14,244 nucleotides of DNA, taken from NCBI GenBank assembly GCA_964567745.1, contig CAZMNY010000074.1, positions 1 to 14,244 on the forward strand, given 5' to 3'. The stretch is from CAZMNY01 sp964567745. Its GTDB lineage: Bacteria; Planctomycetota; Planctomycetia; Pirellulales; Pirellulaceae. Shown here one piece after another: positions 7,888-14,244 of this stretch. The notes beneath the pieces are model-generated. The model searched no databases, was not told the DNA's origin, and saw nothing but the letters and a program-made list of their open reading frames with translations. Position 1 is the stretch's first letter. Every line of letters begins with the position of its first letter. Both the position numbers and the translations under genes were made by a program.

Positions 7888-9692
7888 TTCCAGTTGATCT
7901 GAAAGACGGCCTCGAAGCGATAGGGGATCCGGTCGTATGTTAAGCCGGTGTGCGTCCTGACAATGCCTTGAATGTCCTGTTGTGGCAACAGAGTACAGTC
8001 GCTGTCGAGATCTGTACCTGAGCCGTTTATCGTGAACTTATCAGCATATGCGTGATAGTCCTGAAGTTTTCCATGCCGGTCAAAATACAGTCGAATCTGA
8101 GTCAGGAACGGTGCAAAGGTGAAATCATTTCCGTGACGTTTCAGGCAGGCTGCCAGTTCGTCGGATGATGGAGGTTCGGCCGTGATAAGCACGGCTGTCA
8201 TGGGCTTGTTGTTAATTCTGACAGGGTATGTCAACGCATATTTCATGGCATAGTTCTGTCCATCCACAGTCAGCATGGCTTCGGCCGTGCCGTTGGATAC
8301 TGCTTCGGGAAGTGATGCCGTCTGCGCCGACTGTTGTGGATGGGACGGCGCTAACACGTCGCATGAGGGAAGAGCTTCCTTCAAGCGGTTTGTCTGGCTG
8401 ACTGAAATCTCAGTGCCGTACAGCCCCAGTAACTCCAATGATTTCAGTTCTTTCAGAACGGGCACACTGTCGTCAGTTACATGCTGCCCGTCTTCGCTTC
8501 CCAGATAAAGAATTTTCAGATTTTTCAGTCGGGCAAGATGCGTGACACCTGTGTCTGTCAGGGTGGTGCCATACAGATACAGATTTCGAAGCTTCATTAA
8601 CCGACTAATTGGCTTCATGGCGGCATCTGTAATGTTTACGAAGGCCAGGTCCAGTTCGGTCAGATGTGTCAGTTTTTGAATATGTGTGGCCGCAGCATCG
8701 GTTAGCTGGTCGTTGAATTCCAATTTCAGGATCTCAAGTTCGGGCAGATCTGACAGGTGCACCAATGCCTCATCCGTAATGTTAGTCTTCCGAATGTCAA
8801 GCTTTGTGAGACGTTTAAGATTTTTCAGAAATGCCAGCCTCTGCGGTGTCATGCCTGTCATCCAGTCGGTCAGAACCAGATGTTCCACAGTCGGCAGACA
8901 TGCGATCTGTGTCACGATCGTGTCATTAAAGTCACGCTTCGTCCCGTCTTTTGAATTCCCGCAAAGCGTCAGGTGCAGGGCTTCACCCTGCTTGTTCAGT
9001 TCAACATCGGCGTTAAAGTTCTGTCGCAACGCGTCAATAGCAGCGGTCTGTTCGGCTACGGCCGTTGCAATTGGCTGCGTCACATGACCAAAGTGATAAG
9101 GCACCTTGTAGGGATCATCGTTGCTGGCGGTTTCCGTGATCTCCAGAAGTGTCTCACCAAAGACCAGAGTATCGCCCAGGAACTGCGGGCTGGCCTCAGC
9201 AGCCTGAAGAGAAGACAGAACAGTCCACGTTCCAATGATCTTGTTTACGCTGTCGACCACCGGACCTTTCCTTTTCAGGGTGATGACGCGAGTCGTCTCA
9301 CCTGCCCTCGACTTGAGATCAGCAGGCCTGGGATCTTCTGGCAGTACTGGTAATGCCAGTTGCAGAGTATCGCCATCAATATGCCCCAGGCCGCGTAAGA
9401 ATTGCCGGGCGGTGATCTGCAGGTCAAATTCTCTTGCAGGGGCCTGTTTATGTGGCTTGACTGCAGACCTGCTTTGATGCGCAACGCTTGTAGCACCAAG
9501 CTCCGTCGATGTGACCGATGTATTGGATTGTGCCACTAAACCATCACAGCCAGCTGTCATGATAAGCAGCAAAATTGCGCAGGTGTTTCGACCACCGCGA
9601 CACAATATTGGTGTACCGAACACTGCTTTCCTGAACTGGTATGAAGATCCAGCGGAAACAGACGTGTGATTCATAACCTGGTTGCTTCGCAT
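7884..9692 (-). CDS. Leucine-rich-repeat lipoprotein
   Basis: 602 residues, with an N-terminal hydrophobic stretch and lipobox-like MTAGC (C49), so probably an exported lipoprotein. Residues about 135-190, around KIIGTWTVLSSL and LGDTLVFGE, resemble the TIGR03067 domain found in planctomycetes (from memory). About 265-445 hold five to six leucine-rich repeats of the bacterial KLDIRKTNITDEAL type with ITD/LTD turns. The last 135 residues form a separate beta-rich, unrecognised domain. The ATG at 9690-9692 shares one base with the cytochrome stop (TAATG), so translation is likely coupled. No strong Shine-Dalgarno is seen; M7 at 9674 is an alternative start. LRRs usually bind proteins, but the partner is unknown. 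Its 3' end abuts IS3 debris, so the native C-terminus may have been altered. Confidence 0.85.
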   Translation of the reverse strand: MRSNQVMNHTSVSAGSSYQFRKAVFGTPILCRGGRNTCAILLLIMTAGCDGLVAQSNTSVTSTELGATSVAHQSRSAVKPHKQAPAREFDLQITARQFLRGLGHIDGDTLQLALPVLPEDPRPADLKSRAGETTRVITLKRKGPVVDSVNKIIGTWTVLSSLQAAEASPQFLGDTLVFGETLLEITETASNDDPYKVPYHFGHVTQPIATAVAEQTAAIDALRQNFNADVELNKQGEALHLTLCGNSKDGTKRDFNDTIVTQIACLPTVEHLVLTDWMTGMTPQRLAFLKNLKRLTKLDIRKTNITDEALVHLSDLPELEILKLEFNDQLTDAAATHIQKLTHLTELDLAFVNITDAAMKPISRLMKLRNLYLYGTTLTDTGVTHLARLKNLKILYLGSEDGQHVTDDSVPVLKELKSLELLGLYGTEISVSQTNRLKEALPSCDVLAPSHPQQSAQTASLPEAVSNGTAEAMLTVDGQNYAMKYALTYPVRINNKPMTAVLITAEPPSSDELAACLKRHGNDFTFAPFLTQIRLYFDRHGKLQDYHAYADKFTINGSGTDLDSDCTLLPQQDIQGIVRTHTGLTYDRIPYRFEAVFQINWN

Positions 9693-10438
9693 TATTGATT
9701 TGCCGTCTGGTTGGTATGTGCTGCGCCGCAGTGCCGAACATAGGCAATCAGATCAGCGACATCGTCGGGGGTCAGCTGATCTCGCAGATTTGAGGGCATT
9801 AACGAGACATCAGACTGCCTGACAACATCAATGTCAGTGTGCAGTATTATCTGTTTCAAACCGTTTTCGCGACGTAACACAATGTTCATGTGTGAGTCAG
9901 GCTCTCGGATTCCACTCGTCGTGAAGCCGTCCAGCGTCACTACGACAGACGTTTGGTACTCAGGCGCTATCTTGCGACCTGGGTCCAAAATGTCGTATAG
10001 GAGTTCTCTATCTGACTTGAGGTACGCTTTTGCCAAATGGGGCCCCACATTATGGCCGTCTGATCCGAGTCGGTGGCAGTTTCGACAGGCACCGGTAAAA
10101 AGAGCACGCCCACGTTCAATATTTTTCGTCTGCGAGAGAGCGTCCAGAAATGGTCTCATCCATATCGGTGTCGCCGACAGACTGGTCGCAATATTCTGTG
10201 CGGCGGGTTCACTGTTGGGCAAATCATGAAGCACAGGAGTGGTTATGTTGCAGCGCATAGGATGTGGCGCATTGGTAGGCGTATCAACGAGTTGAGATTC
10301 TGTCCGGCCTGAAGTGTTATTGTTGGTGACTGACGTACTTGAGACAACGCCGATCCATGAGGCATTACCACCGCAGCCAGCTACGCTTGCAGCGATTAGC
10401 GAGGTAATAATAAAGTTAAAGGCACGCAACATAATCAT
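9692..10438 (-). CDS. Monoheme cytochrome c lipoprotein
   Basis: 248 residues from the chosen ATG at 10436-10438. A compact signal peptide ends in the lipobox VAGC with lipid-anchor C22. A low-complexity Ser/Thr/Asn linker follows. The heme c domain has CRNCH (118-122) and a candidate axial methionine in SLMPSNL (M214). The run LGSDGHNVGPHLAKAYL, then LLYDILDPGRKIAPEY, matches the heme-binding domain abundant in planctomycetes and Verrucomicrobia (TIGR02603-like, from memory). It probably transfers electrons at the outer face of a membrane; the partner is unknown. The frame continues upstream to 10522, overlapping the SCO gene, but those extra 28 residues sit before the signal peptide. GGAA just before 10438 supports the shorter form. 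It lies 52 nt downstream of the SCO gene. Confidence 0.88.
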   Translation of the reverse strand: MIMLRAFNFIITSLIAASVAGCGGNASWIGVVSSTSVTNNNTSGRTESQLVDTPTNAPHPMRCNITTPVLHDLPNSEPAAQNIATSLSATPIWMRPFLDALSQTKNIERGRALFTGACRNCHRLGSDGHNVGPHLAKAYLKSDRELLYDILDPGRKIAPEYQTSVVVTLDGFTTSGIREPDSHMNIVLRRENGLKQIILHTDIDVVRQSDVSLMPSNLRDQLTPDDVADLIAYVRHCGAAHTNQTANQ

Positions 10439-10490
10439 ATTCCGGCGACGATACTGCGATTCCACAGCAACACTCAGGTCAGAAGATGGT

Positions 10491-12887
10491 TTAGTTTCTG
10501 TTCGACACCTGGACGCTGCCACTATTCAACTCATCAGGTACAGGTTTTGTTGCAGCCGCCTGGCCGACTTCTGCCCCAAGTTCGATAGTGACGGCGCACA
10601 TTTCAGCTTGCACTGGTCGATATTCCGTGGAGACGGCCGTGGCTCTGTACAGATTAGCATAGCCCTTGACGGTCACTGGCTGGCCAAGAAGCATGTCAAG
10701 TTTTTCGGCGACGACCGCAGTTGCGATCTTATGGCCGTTTGAGTCAGCAAAACTCAGGCCGAAGCGTTCATCGCGGTTGAAGGAAACGAGTGCACCGTCG
10801 ATGGTCAATTGACCTTTGGACAGATCTAAATCATCCAGAATACCTGCGATTTCCACATCCTCGGCATCGATCGTAAACGAAGAAGCGACGTAGCTCGCAG
10901 TAGAGTTTTTCCTGTCATCGGTCGGGTCGCCAGTATCCAAACCAGAAACGACGCCGGTAATGCGTGCTGCAAATCCAGAGTTGCAGGACGACGCGAAGAG
11001 CGAACGCGTTGTCCCCGCGTCCTCCCGATCTGAAAGAAGGGGCAGTGTGGACCCGTTTATGTTGTTGGTTCCTCCAATGGCCAAATCGTCAGGGATACTG
11101 ACGGTAACCCCATTGACCTTGACTGTTTTTGCAATGACGTCCATGTCTTCTATTGGGCCTTCCAGAATAAACTCTCCATTTCGCGGCAACGCGTTTATCT
11201 GTCGACCTTTGACGACAACATTGTTCGAACGCGCAGTCTCAGACTCCCCAACAATCCGAGCAGACACAAAGCGAGGAAGCTTTTCCAGATTGCTGCAATC
11301 GACAACGAACCTGCCATGATTCTGCCCGCGACGTTTTCTGACACGCGACGTGCACAGCACCTTATTTGTCAACGAGTCCAATAGTTCTAAATCGGAATCA
11401 ACCCAGGTGAGTGTCGTGGTTCCAAGGGCGCGCAATTCGCCGGAACGACCACGCCCACAGGCGATGTGGATTTCAACATCACTATTGTTATGTTCGAGCG
11501 GTGGAGTCGTGGACAGGTTCAGCAGCGTGGTGTACAGCTTTCCGTTATAAAAGTAACCCTCGGCCGTTGCTGCGTAGCCGCTCGATGCCCTCAATTGATT
11601 TCCGCCAATCGGATTTCCTGCTGCATCGACAATCTGCATGGGAAACCGCAGGTCGGGATTTACAACAACCGAAATGCCGTTGATCGTTAAGTTCCCATCT
11701 TTATCCCGCTGCAGCATTCCGCCGACCAAATGGCTTGCCAGTTCTATATGACATGCCTCCGCTACAAGATTGCCGTTTGAATCCACGCCTCCTGAAGCCA
11801 CCACTGTACCCGGCGACTGCATGGAACTCGGCTTCAGAGTCCGCACGCAATGATTCCTTGGAATATCAAGTAAGTCGACCAGATTGTTACCTGAGATGTT
11901 CTCCGTACCGCGAACTGAGAGGCCTTTCGGAATATGCATGTTCATATGCATTACAGACAGCGTCTGACTCAATGGTTCCACGTCAACCATTGGCCCCTGA
12001 ATTCGCCAGGTACCTGACTGTTCTACATCGCCTACCGCGTATTTGGGATCACGGAATCTACTGCCGGCAATCCGCTCGACAACCTCGACAATATCTGATG
12101 GTTTTAATGTCGACGGCACCGCAGCCCATCGATTCGTACGGTCATTACCGAAGCTTAGAATCCCGGCATGCTGCGTCAAATCAGAGTCGATCACGGGGTC
12201 CAGATCATAGACCCCAAGCTCTTTCCGAAGCGTATTGACTTCCTGCTCGTCGCCACATGCAAAAACCCATTCCGGCATCTCAGCATCTGATTCGTTAGCA
12301 TCCTTTACGTAGGTCTCTGAGTATGCCTTAAGAACTTCCGGGCTGTCATTAAAAGTATCAAGGGAAATCGTAATAAGACGAACATCGCGACCCAGCGACT
12401 TCGCCAACGCCTTACGGACCTGAACCAGGCCCCTGTTGGTTGGTGGTCATATGCCGTTACACTTGGTGTAGACAAAGCTAATGACGACGATGTGATCTTT
12501 TACCAGGTCATCGTAAAACCGAACTTTTTTTCCATGTTGAGTGGTCAGTTCGAAATTACTGAAGCGGTCTGAAAGCCTGTTTTCCAGTTTGCCTTCGGGG
12601 CGCTGCGGAGACCAGGTTGAATAGTTTACCGGGTGTTTTTTGCCCGGATAGAAATAAGGTGAATCCGGGTCTACTGCGGAGTACCGCTCTTGAACCTCGG
12701 CCTCGGTCAGCGCGTGACCTGGAACGGCGGCCGAGTCTCCAGCGATTGCTGTCTTGAAAGAAAGCTTCTGAGAATGGGGCGGCGACGGTGCCGTCGGACT
12801 GGATGCTTCTTTCCGGCCGCATCCTGTCGATAGTCCCAGAACCAGACACCCAATCAATGTTTTCCGTATCATCTTGCAGTATCTCAT
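10491..12887 (-). CDS. SCO1/SenC-type lipoprotein, putative selenoprotein (CxxxU), fused to repeated beta-rich tail
   Basis: Read through one UGA this is a single 798-residue protein. A lipoprotein signal (IRKTLIGCLVLGLSTGC, C23) is followed by a linker. The SCO thioredoxin-like domain spans about 100-277. It contains VVISFVYTKCNGI, then UGA at position 147, then PPTNRGLVQVRKAL. SCO proteins have CxxxCP here, so C143 and residue 147 are the two copper/redox positions, with 147 as selenocysteine. Downstream come ITISLDTFNDSPEVLKAY and the distal histidine H240 (DLTQHAGILSF), so all three metal ligands are present. The remaining 520 residues contain two copies (about 292-460 and 573-760) of a beta module with GNLTINGISV / GQLTIDGALV, resembling DUF5666. 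The function is perhaps copper delivery or thiol redox near the cytochrome. The start could also be M6 (12872) or GTG 12932. Alternatives are a nonsense mutation or a sequence error. Confidence 0.75.
12418..12444 (-). promoter_or_regulatory. Candidate bacterial SECIS stem-loop
   Basis: In the mRNA, starting two bases after the UGA, ACC and AACCA pair with UGGUU and GGU. This gives eight pairs with a two-base bulge (CA) on the 3' side. The nine-base apical loop ACAGGGGCC is G-rich. An alternative fold puts GGGC in a four-base loop closed by CAG/CUG, 14 bases after the UGA, much like the GGUC loop of the E. coli fdhF SECIS. Position, size and guanines in the loop fit bacterial SECIS elements. 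Pairing was judged by eye without energy calculation. Confidence 0.5.
12447..12449 (-). other. In-frame UGA, candidate selenocysteine codon
   Basis: This TGA is the only stop between the lipoprotein start and the TAA at 10491-10493. It replaces exactly the second cysteine of the SCO CxxxC motif and is followed by the proline usual there. Replacement of a redox cysteine by Sec is the typical pattern for selenoproteins. A random nonsense mutation would be unlikely to hit this codon. Confidence 0.7.
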
Positions 12888-12911
12888 TATTCTTATTTCA
12901 TTATTCTTATT
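12884..12911. repeat. Perfect 14-bp tandem duplication at SCO gene start
   Basis: TCATTATTCTTATT occurs twice head to tail (12884-12897 and 12898-12911). On the coding strand each unit supplies an AAGAATAATG block. The downstream copy holds the chosen ATG at 12885-12887. The upstream copy holds an out-of-frame ATG-AAA-TAA mini-ORF that ends just before it. Loss or gain of a unit would change the leader. Confidence 0.85.
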
Positions 12912-12949
12912 TGATCTCGGCTGATCCCGCACACCCCATAAGTGGTTCG

Positions 12950-13222
12950 TCAGTCAGCCATAATCGCCTTGGCAGCTGACGCCATCTCTCTTTCATCCCT
13001 GGCCTTAAGGATGGCCAGAACGTCCGTCAGCGATTGCTTTTCGATGAAAGGCTGCAATTCAGATTGCGTAGATTCTTCATTGATTACACTGACTTCAGAA
13101 GCCTCGCTCGGAGTCAAGAGCGTATCGGGCGCAGTCTCGTTGCTGCCCGAATAAACGACCAGACCAACTGCAGGAACGATGATTAGTCCGAGCAGCATCA
13201 GTGGTGTTCTTAGTGAATTCAT
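12950..13222 (-). CDS. Small membrane-anchored protein of unknown function
   Basis: 90 residues. An N-terminal hydrophobic segment (about 7-24, LMLLGLIIVPAVGLVV) is either a membrane anchor or an uncleaved signal. After it comes an acidic, Ser/Thr/Glu-rich linker (about 27-56) and then a probable helix (about 57-90) containing DVLAILKARDEREMASAAKA. No family is recognised. The ATG at 13220-13222 has AGGA four bases upstream (complement 13227-13230). It is the first gene of the minus-strand operon, and its stop lies 62 nt before the SCO start. A role as an envelope partner of the SCO lipoprotein is only positional inference. Confidence 0.7.
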   Translation of the reverse strand: MNSLRTPLMLLGLIIVPAVGLVVYSGSNETAPDTLLTPSEASEVSVINEESTQSELQPFIEKQSLTDVLAILKARDEREMASAAKAIMAD

Positions 13223-13458
13223 CAGTTCCTGCCTTTACTTATCGACACGAAAGTTCTTACGCGTAATTGAATCTGTTCAGATCAACTCTTGCGTAAGCGT
13301 GAAGTTAAATGACGGCTTAGAAGTCTCTGTTTACGTACAGAAGACCACATCACCAGTCACACAAAGTTTCCGTCTGAGAGCAACTCCGGAAACAATGTCC
13401 AATTCGGTTATGTCACGTCCCTGGCTACTTATAGCTCACTAGCAAGCCCAGGAAAGAA
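13223..13458 (-). promoter_or_regulatory. Leader and presumed promoter region of the SCO operon
   Basis: Non-coding stretch upstream of the first operon gene. It contains an inverted repeat, CTTACGC (13256-13262) and GCGTAAG (13291-13297). Within its spacer is a smaller palindrome, ATCTG-TT-CAGAT (13271-13282). These sit 34-75 nt before the ATG and could be an operator or an mRNA structure. TTGATC on the minus strand, with GCGTAA 17 bases on, is a weak sigma-70 candidate. No clear promoter is called. Confidence 0.4.
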
Positions 13459-13491
13459 AAAGGTACAGGCGTTTTGACAACCTGTACCTTT
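13459..13491 (-). terminator. Intrinsic terminator, 11-bp stem
   Basis: AAAGGTACAGG (13459-13469) and CCTGTACCTTT (13481-13491) are perfect inverted repeats around an 11-base loop. On the minus strand the second arm runs into TTTTTCTTTCC, a good intrinsic terminator. It would stop transcription coming from the transposase remnant before it reaches the operon leader. On the plus strand the T-run is short. Confidence 0.7.
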
Positions 13492-13493
13492 GA

Positions 13494-14190
13494 TTAACCG
13501 TCTAAACAGAATTTGCGATTTGCTTGGGTTATGACACCTGTGCCCCTGTTACGGGCCAAGCCTTCGGGTACGTCGCTCTCGATCCACTCTGATAGCTTTG
13601 GCGCGGTCTCTGCATACTTCTTCGCTGTCAGCTTCACGAGGCGTTCCGCCTCATGAAGGTTGGCGGCGTCGAAGATGGTGCGCAAGTCTCGGGCGATTTC
13701 TTTTCGCATCGATATTTTGGCGCGGGATGCCCGGCATTCTATTGAAGATGGAACTGACATTTCTGCCAGAGCACGCCGGGGAAGCAAGCCTTGCGAGCTT
13801 GTTTCAGTCCCGCGTGATCGTCGCTGACGATCAGCTCGACGCCGTGCCGTGCAGGCCTCGTTCGCAGAGGCTGTTCATAAACTCGCGCCAGTGCACCTCG
13901 GCCTCAGATAAAAACACGCTTACGCCAAGCACGGTTCGGTTTCCGCTGGGAAGAACGCCTACGGCGATCAGCTCGGCACAATCTCGCACAGCCCCGCCGT
14001 GGCGAAGTTTCTCGCACCTCGCATCGAAGAGAACGTACGGAGTCTGGCTCAGATCTCTCGAGCGCCAAGCTTGCAGTTCTTCGTCGAGCTGCTGCGCCGC
14101 TCGACTCACCTGGCTGCTGCTGACATCCAGGCCCCACAGCTCTTTCGTGACCTTAACCACTTTACGGGTCGATACGCCCGTGACGTACAT
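13494..14190 (-). pseudogene. IS256 (mutator)-family transposase, decayed
   Basis: Fragments of a DDE transposase of the IS256 family. The first piece starts MYVTGVSTRKVVKVTKELWG and includes the first catalytic Asp (YVLFDARCEKLR). A 5-bp tandem duplication (GCCGT twice, 13841-13850) shifts the frame before the second Asp piece (ELIVSDDHAGLKQARKACF). A TAG at complement 13739-13741, probably from CAG, stops that piece. A further frame change near 13707-13720 leads to the last piece (MRKEIARDLRTIFDAANLHEAERLV). Similarity stops near 13556 after PEGL, so the third acidic residue and the C-terminus are missing. The N-terminal roughly 100 residues are also missing. It is not functional. Confidence 0.85.
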
Positions 14191-14244
14191 TGATGTGGCT
14201 ACACTTTCTTGGACAGGTGGAGTTCTTATTTGGTTGATGGGTTT
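14191..14244 (+). mobile_element. Possible end of another IS3-like element
   Basis: IS256 coding similarity ends exactly at the ATG on 14188-14190. The next bases, TGATGTGGCTACAC then CTTGGACAGGTGGAG, begin with TGA. They loosely resemble the CTTGGTCCAGG stretch in the IS3 end at 7612-7640. This suggests another insertion sequence entered the IS256 copy here. Only 54 bases are visible, so the assignment is tentative. Confidence 0.35.

Noticed and set aside
10439..10522. 28-residue N-terminal extension of the cytochrome c
   Set aside because: It would precede a complete lipoprotein signal peptide and overlap the SCO 3' end; the internal ATG with GGAA is better.
10491..12407. A separate 638-residue gene starting at TTG 12407
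   Set aside because: The start lies inside the SCO helix after the CxxxU motif, has no signal peptide, and the preceding frame is continuous SCO sequence up to the UGA. It is the second half of one protein.
12447..12449. UGA read as tryptophan through an altered genetic code
   Set aside because: The REC-GGDEF gene ends normally in TGA, and Trp would not fit a copper-binding cysteine position.
12447..12932. A truncated 161-residue stand-alone SCO fragment
   Set aside because: It would end one residue short of the second metal ligand and lack most of the fold, while the missing part follows in the same frame.
1..14244. CRISPR array, tRNA or rRNA genes
   Set aside because: No regularly spaced repeats, cloverleaf-type sequence or conserved rRNA stretches were noticed on reading both strands.

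Overview
The window looks like a planctomycete-type chromosome (Planctomycetota, inferred). Pointers are a heme-binding cytochrome c lipoprotein of the kind common in Pirellula-like bacteria, a leucine-rich-repeat lipoprotein with a segment resembling the planctomycete TIGR03067 domain, many exported and lipid-anchored proteins, and very long TPR proteins. TGA is used as a normal stop (for example the diguanylate cyclase ends in TGA), so the genetic code is standard. No rRNA, tRNA or CRISPR array was seen.

Left part (about 240-7360), probably core signalling. A soluble hybrid histidine kinase (HisKA-HATPase-REC-HPt) overlaps a REC-GGDEF diguanylate cyclase with an intact active site and inhibitory site. 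The cyclase stop codon overlaps the ATG of a possible 39-residue ORF preceded by a strong Shine-Dalgarno. Converging on them is a 1397-residue exported protein with a beta-sandwich, a long TPR array and a C-terminal part that looks like an outer-membrane beta-barrel. This is the layout of exopolysaccharide export proteins such as BcsC, PgaA and PelB. A c-di-GMP-controlled polysaccharide or surface output is a reasonable inference.

Middle and right part (about 7612-14244), an accessory-looking block bounded by transposon debris. On the left is the truncated start of an IS3-family element. On the right is a decayed IS256-family transposase, itself cut by what looks like the end of another IS3-like element. 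Between them lies a minus-strand operon of four genes: a 90-residue membrane-anchored protein, an SCO1/SenC-type lipoprotein fused to a long repeated beta-rich tail, a monoheme cytochrome c lipoprotein, and an LRR lipoprotein whose start overlaps the cytochrome stop.

The main discovery is in the SCO gene. It is interrupted by one in-frame UGA (complement 12447-12449) that falls exactly on the second cysteine of the copper-binding CxxxC motif. The motif reads C-N-G-I-(UGA)-P, and the frame stays open for about 650 codons afterwards, including the distal histidine ligand. A stem-loop with a G-rich apical loop starts two bases after the UGA. The simplest reading is a selenocysteine-containing SCO (CxxxU) with a bacterial SECIS element, not two genes and not a decayed gene. 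A conventional gene caller would split it and start the second half at a spurious TTG.
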